Notes: generated by a model from the sequence alone, not told the origin. A DNA stretch of 64,000 nt from Trichopria drosophilae (GCA_030407085.1 CM059587.1:100559001-100623000), one strand, 5' to 3'; positions 11,823 to 23,715 are shown, numbered from the stretch's first letter. Program-made: numbers and translations.

Positions 11823-12060
11823 CTCTTTAAATTTGAGTCCGCTAAAAACTACTAATCAAAAGTAGTAAGTAGAAAGTAAAAATTACTAACTTGTTAAAAT
11901 TTGTCTTTATTTGTCTAAATTGTAAATTTTAGTTTAGTTGTTTCTATAATCAGTAATAAGTAATTTTTCATTATTTATTAGTACAAATAAAATGAGTAGA
12001 AATTAGTGGACCTCTTCTCGTTTGTAGCATTAGTTTTTAACTAATTCAGATTTAGGGAGC
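11823..12060. mobile_element. Family H MITE (ATTAGT-rich)
   Basis: The left end CTCTTTAAATTTGAGTCC, followed by GCTAAAAACTACT, is the inverse of the right end AGTTTTTAACTAATTCAGAT, followed by TTAGGGAG. The interior is filled with TAGTAAT/ATTAGT words. A partial sister lies at 12400-12548. Confidence 0.6.
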
Positions 12061-12399
12061 TGGAAAAGAACAAACTTATGTGTAAACATTACCTAAATTT
12101 AAGCAAATTTAATTTGTAATAAATTTAATACTTTTTTCCATGTACATTCATTCGACGTGTGCATTTGTTTAGTAGATTCTAAATAAAAGACGTTCTTCTG
12201 GTCATTATGTTTTTCTGGTTTAATGCTAGAAAATGGTCATAAAAGTTGTTATAAAAGTCTTTTCTTTGGTTTTAAAATCACTGCCCCAAAAGGAGATAAA
12301 CTCAATATTCGTATCACACTGAAAGTCTAACTTAACATTTTTGCTAATAAAAAGTTAAAACCTATTCATTTATTAATAATTCTACAAATTACTAAACTA

Positions 12400-12548
12400 A
12401 AAAAGTCAACATCTACTTGTAGATTAGTAGAATTTTACTAATGAACTAGTATTTTCGTACTATTAGTCGGTGAAAAACTTACTAATTGATGGTAACTGAC
12501 TTTTCGCCGTACATAAGTCGTTTTTTATTCATTCAAGTTTAGAGAGTA
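12400..12548. repeat. Family H partial copy
   Basis: ACTTACTAATTGATGGTAAC, then CTGACTTTTCGCCGTACATA, then ATTCAAGTTTAGAGAGT. The same string order is found at 42780-42850 and 56650-56730. The left terminus is not identified. Confidence 0.55.
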
Positions 12549-12739
12549 CTAATTAAAAATGAGATGAACATAACAATATGTATATTTCGAAATTCTAAAT
12601 ATCGATTAGGAACAAAATTACTAATAATTTTAGTTACCATAGACTAACTTTTTCTAAAAAGAACCAGATCAGTAAGTTTTCAATTTTTATTAAGTGAAGT
12701 TTATAGTATTCAACTATTTAAATTTAGATTAGTAGATAC

Positions 12740-13140
12740 TCATTCTTATTACTGGCTGCGGAGTCACGAATCTTTCGTGTTATTTTTTCAGTTTGAATTT
12801 AGTATAGTCGACTCATGAAGGGGTTTGATGTCTATAAGACATGAAGAAGTTATTTCAACGAAACGTTGCACGCGAAATGGTGTTCAGGAGAGTAAACCTT
12901 TTGGCCGTTACACTGCATTCTTGGTTAAACGTGACGATAATTATTTGGGTTACGCAAACGATAGTACTTTTTTTGCAACGTGTACAATAGGAGAAAGTAA
13001 CGCAGAAAACCGGAAATACTGTTTGCATACAAAAATAAAAGGATCGAAAGGCGAGAAACCGATAACGCTGTGTCATTATTGGATTTCACCACAACTTTAG
13101 TACAATATCTTTCACCCAGAATGCGTCTGATTGACGTAAA
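12740..13140. other. Unique islet with an ATG-started open frame
   Basis: Non-repetitive, moderately CpG-rich. An open frame runs 12825-13100 (91 codons) and another covers much of it on the minus strand. Neither translation shows a motif, signal peptide or family resemblance I recognise, so I do not call a protein. Confidence 0.25.
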
Positions 13141-13317
13141 TATTGACAGCCGAAAGAACGAAATTATTTTACATGTATCAATGAAAATTTATATGCTTAT
13201 ATTAATCCTAACGTATAATAAACAACACAACTGATGTAACATTTCATAAAAATTAAACAAGTGATGATTTCGATTTCGTATAAACTAAGATCCATTGCAT
13301 AAAAAAAAATGAAAAGA

Positions 13318-13672
13318 AAAAGTGTCACATAAACAATTATTTTATTGAAAAAGAATAAAAATTAATTGATTAATAATTAACCTTCAATTCTTGTGCAGAC
13401 TAATCAAACATAGAGTTCAAATGTCAATATATTTTTTAACAATTGTTTATTTCTTTATTTATTATATTTATAACCGATAAATTATAATATCGATTATATT
13501 TTAAAAAGAATAGTTAGTTAAATTTAAGTTGATTTGATTTAAATTTGATGAAAGAATGTATATGAATATTTCAACTTTATGCTTGATTCGTCTGCACAAT
13601 AATGTAGCTTAATAATTATTCATTAATTTTTCTTCTTTTTCACTAAAATATTTTCTTGTTTACATGACACCT
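13318..13672. mobile_element. 355-bp foldback element
   Basis: Arms of about 115 bases pair: GTGTCACATAAACAATTATT with the complement near 13670 (GTGTCATGTAAACAAG), AAAAAGAATAAAAATTAATT with its counterpart at 13630, and CTTGTGCAGACTAATCAAAC with its counterpart near 13590. The centre is AT-rich and non-coding. Confidence 0.65.
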
Positions 13673-14010
13673 CTTCTTACCATTCGTTCGAATTAAACCA
13701 ACCTAAACAGAATCAACCTAAATAGAAATCAAAACAACTTAAATACATTTAACTAACTTAACTTTTCTTTCAAAAATATTATCAGTACAGTACGAAATTG
13801 CAATTGAAAGTATGTAAGTAACTACTCTGAGAGACGTAGTTTAGTCAGTTTTGCGATTCGGACTAGGGCTCTCAGGACAAACCCGCACTTCTCTTAATAT
13901 TTACAAAAAAATTTGACGAAGTTTCCTATTTTTATGCATTTTATTCATAATCACAGCAGAATACATTGAAAACATTTAGTAATATTGACTGAATATGTTA
14001 TTGCCTTTAA

Positions 14011-15418
14011 CCCTTTTCGTCCCAAAAGTCCGGAATTTGGACACAACTTTCAACGATGTAACTTTTGTTCCAAACAACGTTAACGAAAATTGAAATAAGT
14101 CAAAATCGATAGATTTGGACCTCTTCTTTCAAATGCCGTGGTCAGAAACAGCCGGAAATTACATAGAAAAAAGTTATGATCATTTTTTCGAAAAAAATAC
14201 TGATTTTTTCGACGTTTTTTCCCAATAATTGCGTTTTTTGACATTGAAAAGGGCAGTGCTGATCATTGCAAAACATACTAATCGCGTCTTTTTGCTCAGA
14301 CCATTCTTCTCCCGTCGGATTTTTTTCAAAAAACAAAATGGCGGCTTCATGATAGCGTCTCCAAGTTGTAATTTTACATTTTCTCCCACAAATATTGATT
14401 ATTTGACCGCGTAACGGTTCAAATCACGGAGAACTGGGATGAAAAAGTAATTATTATCATTTGTGAATACTTAGTCCTATCATGATTCATTCATAACCTC
14501 AAATTAGTTGTGTACAATGGGTTACTACCGATATTTTGTCTGATTTTCACTCAATTTGCAGGTCGCAGGTCAATCCACATCTTATAGTGCAACATAACTT
14601 TCAATATCTGCAATATTGATTTACAAAATACAAAACAAAACATAAAAATAAAAAACAAATATTTCCTCATGCCTCCACGTGTCTTGAATACAAAAAAATG
14701 AAAGTAATAAAATTAAAATAAAAAAAAATGAAGAAAAGTATTTTAAAAATAAAATAAAGTCGATTTGTACTAAATTTTTAGGTTATAACCCGATAATTAA
14801 TAGGTCATAAGGGTATATGGTCATTTTTAATTTCACACATAAGTAATGTTACGGAAACGTCGAAAATTGTGTGAAAATTAGACAAATAATCAGTATAAAC
14901 CCATTGTGTCTAATTAATTTGAGGTTATGAGGTTATGAATAAATCATGATGAGACTAGGTATTCACAAATGATAATAATTACTTTTTCATTGCAATTCTC
15001 CATGATTTCAGCCGTTACACGTTCAAATAATCGATATTTGTGCGAGAAAATTCAAACTTACAACTTCCAGACGCCATCTTGAAACCGCCATTTTGTTTTT
15101 TGAACAAAATTCGACGGGAGAAGAATGGTCTGAGCAAAAAGACGCGATTAGTATGTTTTGCAACGATCAGCACCGCCCTTTTCAATGTCAAAAAACGCAA
15201 TTATTGGGAAAAAAGTCGAAAAAACCAATATTTTTTTTCGAAAAAATGATCACAACTTTTTTCTCTGTAATTTCCGGCTGTTTCTGACCACGGCATTTGA
15301 AAGAGGAGGTCCAAATCTATCGATTTTGTCTTATTTCAATTTTTGTTAACTCTGTTTGGAACAAAAGTTACATCGTTGAAAGTTGTGTCCAAATTCTGGA
15401 CTTTTCGGACGAAAAGGG
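14011..15418. mobile_element. 1.41-kb foldback element A1, TTAA target
   Basis: Begins CCCTTTTCGTCCCAAAAGTC and ends with the complement of CCCTTTTCGTCCGAAAAGTC. It is flanked by TTAA on both sides (14007-14010 and 15419-15422). Arms of about 550 bases (14011-14560 and about 14870-15418) are closely similar over their whole length. Because of this symmetry the same short peptide frame, starting MRFLTLKRAVLI, can be read at 14229 on plus and 15200 on minus; it is a by-product of the palindrome, not a gene. TTAA plus CCC ends fit a non-autonomous piggyBac-type element. Confidence 0.9.
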
Positions 15419-15422
15419 TTAA

Positions 15423-16120
15423 GGGGGTTCTAAAGTGGTCCGCCGATAACGTACGAAATTTCACTAACAAACGTAAATTAAAGATGACTGAATAACATTT
15501 TTAACATTCGGAGTTTTTAAGGGCTATTCTAAGCACTACAAACAATTTCCTAGAAAATACCAAAGACATTAATTCAGAACTGACCGAGAATTTTCGGAAA
15601 TAAGTGATTTTTGTTTATTTCCGATAATTCTTGGTCAATTCTCAATTAATTTCCTTGCTATTTTCTACTCGAAGAAAAATTTTTTTGTAAATTTTACTAT
15701 TCTACATGGTTATTAGAGGGCATAATTGCATAATAAGCTATTTTCTATTTAATTAATTTATTTAATATTATTTAATTAATATTAAAAAATTACTACAATT
15801 TTTGTTATTTTTATCATACCTTTCCGGAATTTTTAATGTTATTTTTGCAAAAAATTCAAAATGTCGTGGTAAAAATTACACAAATTTTAGCAAATTTTAG
15901 CGAAAAGAATAGGAAATTTTCGCCTGATGCAAGTCTGTCCACTAATAACCATGTAGATTAGTAAAATTTGCAAAGAAATTTTTCTCCGTGTAGGATTTCG
16001 TCTATAGTAATTTAACTTGTCCTTACAGAGACCGAAGTTTAAAAAATGGATTCAGTAATTTTTTATTTACGATTTTTAGTGAAAATTCCTACCATATCAG
16101 CCAAACACTTTAGAACCCCC
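15423..16120. mobile_element. Family B copy 2, interrupted by D1
   Basis: Starts GGGGGTTCTAAAGTGGTCCG directly after the TTAA that ends A1 and closes with CACTTTAGAACCCCC followed by TTAG. The halves pair (for example GACCGAGAATTTTCGGAAAT with ATTTCCGATAATTCTTGGTC). It is about twice the length of other B copies because element D1 sits in its right half. Confidence 0.85.
15668..15990. mobile_element. Element D1 nested in B2, TA target
   Basis: The left end resembles CTCGAAGAAAAATTT and the right end is the complement of CACGGAGAAAAATTTCTTTG. Inverted pairing runs about 50 bases, through ATTTTACTATTCTACATGGT and TATTAG. TA flanks both sides (15666-15667 and 15991-15992). Removing it leaves TTTTCTAGGATTTCGTC, which matches the uninterrupted TTTTCTAGGACACCGTC of B3, so the insertion is confirmed by a paralogous empty site. 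Confidence 0.88.
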
Positions 16121-16468
16121 TTAGGACCTAGAAGGACCTAAATATTTGGTAAATGGAACTACATATTAGTTCTTCTAACTGAATCATGATACGGATTCAA
16201 CAATATTTAGTGAATTCATTTAAAATATGGTTGAAATTTCACAATATTTGTCTGCTAACAAGTTAGTAAATATTACTGCAGTATAAATGTTTCTTTGAGT
16301 CTAGAAAACAGTCCCATCTAGTTAGGAAAATGTAGCACACTGATAGATATAGTATAGTAAATATGATTAAGTGGCTAGGACTCCGAGGATGTACCCCAAC
16401 TTCTCTTTAAATTTTGCAATAATTTGAGGAAAGTTTCTCGTGTTCTGTTGAGAAAGTACAATATAATC

Positions 16469-16658
16469 CACGGGAAAAATGGTTAGTCACAGCAACTACG
16501 TAAAAGTAGTAAGAATATCAACTAACCTAAATTGGTAACACGAACTAGAAAAAGTTATTGGCACATGTTTACTACTTTTTTAGAAAAGGGTGTTATCGGG
16601 ACTATCCTCAAATACCTAACCTTACTTGTGTAGTCTTCTTATTTAATTTTCCTCAGTG
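16469..16658. mobile_element. Probable small D-type MITE
   Basis: Starts CACGGGAAAAATGGTTAG and ends TTAATTTTCCTCAGTG followed by TA. The terminal resemblance to D1 and D2 is short, and the left flank is TC, not TA. Confidence 0.4.
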
Positions 16659-16794
16659 TAACAGTTCGAATTCAAGATTTCAATTTCCAGATCTGATTTT
16701 TTTTTAATATTTCTATTGTCTTGGAATATTGAAACTGAACGTCGAAATTAATCAGAAACGCAGATGACGATAATGTAGATATTTTTGTAAAGCA

Positions 16795-17015
16795 TCTAAC
16801 GAGGTGCAAGATAATGAAGAGAGGCGTATTCGAAATGCGCATTCGTTCTGGTTGCTATCTGCGAATTTTAATCCACAGCGCTCGTTCACGTCGGTGTATT
16901 ATGGTTTATGGCTTGTGCGAATTGATAACGGGTTTAATGGGATTCTGCTGGAGAGAACCGCTGGTTGGCTGCACTGCAACTGCGGCTGTGATTCTACTCT
17001 ATCGACGAAGCTGTT
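16795..17015. other. Unique GC-richer islet
   Basis: CpG-containing non-repetitive sequence open in two plus-strand frames (16804-17085 and 16814-17119). The translations are not recognisable, and two overlapping open frames argue against either being real. Confidence 0.25.
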
Positions 17016-17437
17016 TTATCTTATCCCTTCCCTTTCCCACTTGCCCATCTCCTTTTTTTTTATTTTATTTAAACTCCATTTTTGAAATATTTAGATTTTG
17101 CTTGAAGCGAACTGTTTAACCCTTTAACCTTTTCAGGCACATTTGTTCATACGTTACCACCTACAATTATTCACATTTCATTACTTTTCTTGCAGAATAT
17201 CAGATTTGTTTTTAACAAATAAAATTAAAAAAACCGTGTTTTTTTTTAATAAATTCATTTTTATACTAACTATACAAGATTTTTTTATTATAGATTTGAT
17301 TGTAATGGTTTTTGGAGTCTCTGAATTCAAATTCAGACGTTAGTTTTATATCTGATACACTCTACTACAATGCCTCATTTTTAAATAACGGGTAATGTAA
17401 AATGAAGTGGTTTTTCAAAATTTTTGGCTGTGAAAAT

Positions 17438-17660
17438 GGATCCACCATTTTGAATTTTTCAAACTAACATCGCATTTCTAATTAACGAACGCAAAAACAT
17501 TCGAATAACAAGTTTCAAACGAATCCGATAATTTTTGAAAAATTCCTCCGCCATATTGAATCCGACATTTTGAGTTTTCTTAAACCCGACATCAAATTCG
17601 TAATCGGCGACTCCAAAAATCCCTGAATAATACATTTCAGCTATTTTCCGTCTAAAAAAT
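17438..17660 (-). repeat. Two ~120-bp modules in tandem
   Basis: GGATCCACCATTTTGAATTT at 17438 and GAATCCGACATTTTGAGTTT at 17557 are 119 bases apart. The second is followed by ATCAAATTCGTAATCGGCGA and CTCCAAAAATCCC. Confidence 0.7.
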
Positions 17661-17984
17661 TGTACCAGTGCCGCAAAGGGGGTCCAAAATACACATTCTC
17701 TCATGCTACAACTTCCACATATTATAACATAAAAATTATTTGAAATGTGCCTTCTTTACTATTTTCAAGGATTCTCTTTCGAATGGTGACAAAATTTCTA
17801 AAAATTGAATATTTATCTTCGATTTTGAGAAATTAATGTGAAAAGAAATTGTTTAAACGTCATTTTTTTTAATTCAATTTTTCACCTCGATACCCTGTAT
17901 TCTATGACCGGAAAAGTGCATAAAAAGTGTAAAATGTTTGAACTTAAACGATATGCAGGTAAGCATTTTTTTTCACCTTAAAAT

Positions 17985-18285
17985 ATTCAAAATGGCGGTA
18001 TATTTCAAGACATTTTTTATAATTTTGACAGTATGGAATATAGCATTCTAAACAAATGTTCAGACTATTAAGATATTTTGGTTATGCTAATAATGAATCT
18101 GAAACAAAAATTTCAAAATTCAAAATGGCTGAACCAATATGGTGGACATGGATGAGAAACTTGGGAAATTATTTCTCGATATGCCGAAAAATGTGTATCT
18201 GCCCATTTTCGAGGTAGCTGATCACGATTCTGAAGTAAAAATTTCGATATTCAGAATGTTTGATCCAATATAGCAGACATGGCTT
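17985..18285 (+). repeat. Diverged ~120-bp module array
   Basis: ATTCAAAATGGCGGTATATT, CAAAATTCAAAATGGCTGAA and ATATTCAGAATGTTTGATCC recur at about 120-base steps, each preceded by a GATTCTGAA- or AATCTGAAA-like word. These are more decayed than the other arrays. Confidence 0.55.
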
Positions 18286-18289
18286 GTCT

Positions 18290-19580
18290 GAACGTCCTTT
18301 TTGTGTAATGCATTCACCCTCGAGTTTGTGGACTCTTCAATTTGTAAATTTTAAAATATACATATATATCTTAGTAGTCATAACTATTTTTATCATCTGT
18401 GCAGAAGGGTCGCCGTATTTAATTTTCTAAATGAGGAAGATCAATTTTAGAGACTCAATGTGAATGAGCATATTCAAGCTTTCAAACGAAGAATTTTCAT
18501 TGTAGTGTGCGACATTTGAACAAAGAGAGTAAATATTTAAACAAAGTAAGTAAAAAGTAGGATATATAAGCGTTGAAAAGTTAAGTAAACCTTACAAAAT
18601 TATATAAAATTGAAACCATTCGAATATTTTTAAAAGACACTATTATTTAAAGAGTAATTTTAATTGAAACAAATTGTTGAAGTTTAAATTTTTCATTTTT
18701 TTTAAACATTTAAGCCCTAGTAGAAATTTTTCCATTTTTTCTTACACTGTCCATTTCCCCTATACCTTTAACGTGGTAAATCAGAATATTGTACAAGAAT
18801 TGTACAAAAAATGTTTTCATTTCTACCAGGGAATGAATCAGTATTTCTTTAAACAAATCCTAAATATGAATACAAGAAATGCCTGATCATGTAACAGAAA
18901 TTTACGAGTAGTGTATGTGTTTTTTGAAGTCAGCAATTTATCTCATATAAATAATTACGCTAAGTGCAATTAATTCCACATTCTAGTACACTACCGTCCT
19001 AAGCACAGATGGCATATGTGAATTTTTTACGTTTTCAAAAAGTCGTCAAATTCTTACGGAATATGACTTCGAATTTGCTGTACACGTATATCGCAATAAA
19101 TAGTACACTTGAAACTATTAATTACTCTTAACTTTCCCAGTCATTAATATTTTAATACAGCCGGACTCTTCCACATTAGTTGCATTTCTACCTTTATGAT
19201 AGTTTTTAAATTAAATTATGTAACCAGGTTCTTATTGTTATTAAACGATTACATTAATATTATCAGTTGACATTATTTATTCTGGGTTTAGACAAGCGGC
19301 AAAGAATAATTGTCTCAATTTTACGACTACATCTGCGAAACGGATTCGCATCTAAGAAGAATCTTAAGATGTTTAGTAATCTCCTACAACACCGGATTAG
19401 ATTAAGGCTTCGGCGTGTTTCCCTGTTAAGATGTAGTAAGAATCGATTGCTGAGCAGACTGGTTTCAAATAATTAAGAATTTAATTTACTGCATTTTTTA
19501 AGGTTAATACGCCTGAGCAGGTCGAGTACCGTCGAAACGCACGACTGTAATAAAATATTTTATAAGAAACAAGCAAGATA
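18290..19580. other. AT-rich non-coding DNA
   Basis: No gene, element or clear repeat is seen. Confidence 0.35.
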
Positions 19581-20576
19581 ACACAGGTCTGCAAATTTCA
19601 CTTTTTTTTTATATCAGAGTGATTTCCGACGTATTTTTATACGCTGAACACGAATCTGAAGACGAAAAATGTCTATCACGTCATGATTTTGAGAAAAGTT
19701 GGGACAAAAACACCAAAAAACGTGTTTTTGGGTGTCTTTACCCCTAATTTTCTCAGAAGCCTGACGTGCCACAGATCTGAATTTGCGCTCAAATTAAAGC
19801 TTAATTCTTCCCCTACAAAAATCATACACGATAGTTTTAAAAAAAATTTCATAGTTTTGAAAAAAAAAATGGTTTTAACCTTGCTATTCCTAGTGACTAT
19901 GATGAAAATACAAATTATTTAACTACATTGAGCAGAGCTCATACAAACCACTACATGACTGTTTTCGGGGTTGGTGTTTAAGAATCCAGTGTCGTTTTTA
20001 TAAAATTCAAAATGGCGGATCTAAGATGGCGGACGTAAAAATAAAAAATTTAAATTAACCTCATGAAAATCAGTACTCGGGGTTTTTTGAGTCGCTGATG
20101 ACGAATCCAATCTTAGTTTGACAAAGTTTAAAATAGCGAATCCAAAATGGCGGCCGCAAATTAAAAAATATACTTAGGATCTTAAAATAACCACTTCATG
20201 GTTTTTTTTGTTCGCCATTAGTAATACCAGCGGTTATTCGATTTTGTTTGCATTTTCCTCATAATCATTAGAAATAGAAAGGTTAAAACCATTTTTTTTT
20301 TCAAAACTATGAAATTTTTTTTAAAACTATGTTATGATTTTTGTAGGGGAAGAACCAAGCTTTAATTTAAGCACAAATTCAAGCCTGTAGCACGTCAGGT
20401 TTCAGAGAAAATTAGGGGTAAAAACACCCAAACACGCGTTTTTTGGTGTCTTTACCCCCGCTTTTCTCTAAATCATGACGTGTTAGGCATTTTTTGACTT
20501 CAGATTCGTGTTCAGCACACAAAAATACGTCGAAAATCGCTCTGATATTTAAAAAAATATCCGTGCAGACCTGTGT
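19581..20576. mobile_element. 996-bp foldback carrying two modules in its loop
   Basis: Ends ACACAGGTCTGCA and TGCAGACCTGTGT. Arms of about 350 bases pair well: CTGAACACGAATCTGAAG, CACGTCATGATTT, TTTACCCCTAATTTTCTC and CTTCCCCTACAAAAATCAT all recur inverted. The loop (about 19960-20230) holds two ATGGCGGAT modules at 20011 and 20132 (121 bases apart). Right flank AA and left flank ATA do not give a clear duplication. Confidence 0.82.
19990..20165 (+). repeat. Module pair in the loop of the foldback
   Basis: AATTCAAAATGGCGGATCTA and TTTAAAATAGCGAATCCAAA, followed by ATGGCGGCCGC. A GGGGTTTTTTGAGTCGCTGA word links the two copies. Confidence 0.75.
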
Positions 20577-21916
20577 AATGGATCATAATATAGTGACAGA
20601 AGTTGTCTATTATAACGCATTGACCTAAGCTCACAAATAAAGTATATTATTTTCCCTAATTTGCTCTCTAATAATACAATAATTTAAACATATCAATTTC
20701 AGAAAATACGATTATAATTGCTACATTATACATTTACTATTAACAATACTTATAAAGTAATATTATATAATTACATTCCAACACATTGATGTGTTACCCA
20801 GCAGATGGCATGAGACTACGAGATTTAATTTCACAAGCGATAAAATTGGTAATGACGAAGCTTAAACTGCCAAAAAATGTTAGAGAATAAGTAATACAAT
20901 AGTAATGTTGCTGAACTAGTAATGTATACAAGTATTTCTAAATTATCATTTGACTTTATTCTATACAAGCTGGAAAATATTAGTAAATCTCCCAGAGTAT
21001 ATGGTGGAATATAAAATACCTTAATTTGTTGGTGTTTTTGTAAGAAAATATGACCAAATAACATAGAAATCTACTTATATTTTTACTAAACATACAGGAT
21101 TGCGTAATTTTACTTATACATATAATAGTAAGAATTTTTGTAGATTTTATACGCTGGAAATTAATCTAACTGTGAAATTACCGCTTTACGTGAGGATTTT
21201 TTTTTAATTTAGATAAAGTGTCAACCGTTTTATGAATTAGAGATTTCAAATTTAATTTTCTACTTTCAATAATTGTACTGCATATTACTATTATTCTTAG
21301 CTTAAAAATAAATTTTCCTAAATCATTCTGTTCCGTAATAGTATTTTTCGATACTAGTGAGCGGGCGTAAACTACTTTACACACTAGCACATTTGCCGAA
21401 CACTATTTTGTGCATCTATTGTGTAAAAAGAGAAATAATTATGTCTCCTACAGCTGTTAAATATGGTTTGCACTAATTTGCAACAAATTGATTATTTCTT
21501 ACTGAATTAAAGGATTGATGCTATGTAAACAAGAATCTCAAACCCGAGATCTGTTTACAAATATTTATTCCTCTTTTATTATACCTATTTTTTTTTTATT
21601 TTATATTATATATAATATACATATTATGTGGTCTTCACATGTTGTAAATAATTAAAATTACAAATTTTTACTGAATGCATACATGTAAGACTGCGTAAAG
21701 TTTACTTTACGCACGAATTTGTCTACTTTATGCACGAGAAACAGTTTCATAAATAAACATTAGTGTGGTTCACGATTTTTTTTTATTTTTGAACCTGGCA
21801 CTTACAGGACTCTTTGTATTAAAGCGTTTTGCTTTTATAAAATTATGCCATTAACTATTTTCTTTCCCTCTGTGTATCCACAGACATATTTATGACCTGA
21901 AATGTTGGTTGATCTG
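20577..21916. other. AT-rich non-coding DNA
   Basis: No gene or element recognised. An AT microsatellite-like run (TTATATTATATATAATATAC) lies at about 21600. Confidence 0.35.
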
Positions 21917-22913
21917 ACAAGTAACCCTACCCAAGTGTGTCTTACCGATTGGAATGAAACTTTGCATACGTGTAGAGTATCGAAAAATATTGGACACGTA
22001 ATTTTTTTTTTTTGGGCCCTTAAATCTTTTTAGGGGGTAAAAACTACCCCCTGTAGTCTACGTTTGGATGTATTTATCACATTAACAGTTTAATAACGCA
22101 GCTAAAATAATTAAAATTATTGCAAATTATACAGTTCAAAATGGCGGATTCAATATGGCGGATGAAACATTGGAAATGTTGACAAATCCACATGAAAATA
22201 GCTACTTTGGCGGTTTTTGGGGTCGCTGAATACGAATCTGATGTCAGATTCTCAAAGTTCAAAATGGCGGCTCAAATAAAGTGGCTGATGGTTTAAAATT
22301 TGTTATTTTGTTGTTATGTTACAGTTGTTGCCAACTACTAGTGTCGGAATAAAACAAAACTAACCTACAATACAAGTCAAAGTAATTATCTTTTTTTTTT
22401 ATTTTTAAATTGAAGCGTTTAACAATAATTATTTAAAGAAACTATAAACAAGTAAACAATTTTAGAAATTCTTTTTGTCAGGCGTTTCGTCGTCCATGTT
22501 GGATACGCCATTTTTAATTTTGGGAATCTGACACCAAATTCGTATTCAGCGACCCCAAAAACCGCCAAAGTAGCTATTTTCATGTGGATTTGTCAACATT
22601 TCCTTGTTTCATCCGCCATATTGAATCCGACATTTTGAATTTTGTGAATATGACACCAGATTCGTATTCAGCGGCCTCAAAAACAATGAACGCTGTATAA
22701 TTTGCAATCATTTTAATTATTTTAGCTGCGTTATTAAACAGTTAATGTGATAAATATATACAAAAGTATCATACAGGGGGTAGTTTTTACCCCGTAAAAC
22801 GATTTAAGGACCAAAAAAAAATAATTACGTGCCCAATAGATACTCTACACGTATCATTAATTCAGGAAAGTTTCATTCCAATCGGTGAGACACACTTGGG
22901 TAGGGTTACTTGT
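21917..22913. mobile_element. 997-bp foldback carrying modules
   Basis: Ends ACAAGTAACCCTACCCAAGT and its complement at 22894-22913. Paired inner landmarks are CCGATTGGAATGAAACTTT, TAGGGGGTAAAAACTACCCC (itself a small hairpin), TTAACAGTTTAATAACGCAG and GCAAATTATACAG. Four ~120-bp modules, two in each orientation, lie between the arms, and the module pairs themselves are mutually inverted, including the identical-sense string CGCCAAAGTAGCTATTTTCA. No coding capacity. Confidence 0.85.
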
Positions 22914-23715
22914 GAGTTACTTTTTTATGGGATGTTACTTTAGTTGCGATTGACCATATTTTAACAGCGGAAAATACTCGGACCACAATTAAAACCAAGC
23001 ATTTTTTGCATAAAACTACCAGTATGCAATTCGTTACGTCTACGTGCAACGTTATCAGTTTTGTGCAGTTTCCAAAAAGTTCCATGAACTCCATGGGGAA
23101 AACAAAGGGGAAATGAGCAACGACACCTGAAATTGGCCAATCGCTGCAATTACAAGTGACGAATCCCATTGGAAGGAATTTAGAATGATGAGCGGTATAC
23201 CATCGGGCCGATGTATCGACTGCGCATAACTCCTGCGCATAAAATAGGCCGAGGTTATTATTAATAGTATAAAAGTGCTTATCATGTGCTCGGGTCCACA
23301 AGGCAACGCGACGGCCAGGGAGATTTCTGTCAAGGCCGGAGACGCAAGCGTCAGATATTATGTAATTAAACGTGGCAATGCAAATGCTTCACGTTTCAGC
23401 ACGTCTTTTCTTTTTTAAACCAGTGAAGATCCGTCTGCACTGACTAATGCCTGGAAAGTTCAAACACGACGCCTTTAAACCAGTTTCGACACGCCGATCG
23501 GTACTAATCGTCGATTCGCGTAAAAAATATGGCGCGAGCGAATTAGGGAATGACGTTGCATACACACGTGACAAATAATTAATAAAAGAACAAATATTAA
23601 TTTTGTTGCTCGAACAAACAGATACGAGAACGTTAGTCACGCCCGATGAACGTGTCTCAGCATTTATTATTTATTTAGAGATTTGCGCTTTTGTTTACTA
23701 CGAGTTTTAAACAAT
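22914..23715. other. Unique islet with overlapping minus-strand open frames
   Basis: CpG-richer, non-repetitive. Minus-strand frames 22906-23301 (131 codons), 23055-23333 and 23389-23640 overlap or abut. The longest begins inside the terminus of the preceding foldback element, and none resembles a family I know. Exons of a real gene cannot be excluded but are not supported. Confidence 0.28.

Noticed and set aside
14142..15349. Clusters of short open frames on both strands
   Set aside because: They are mirror copies created by the palindrome A1; the same peptide reads from both arms.
17116..17140. TTAACCCTTTAACC as the left end of another TTAA element
   Set aside because: No matching right terminus was found within several kilobases, and TTAACCC occurs by chance in AT-rich DNA.
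22906..23301. 131-codon minus-strand open frame as a gene
   Set aside because: Its 3' end runs into the terminus of the foldback at 21917-22913 and other frames overlap it. No motif or family resemblance.
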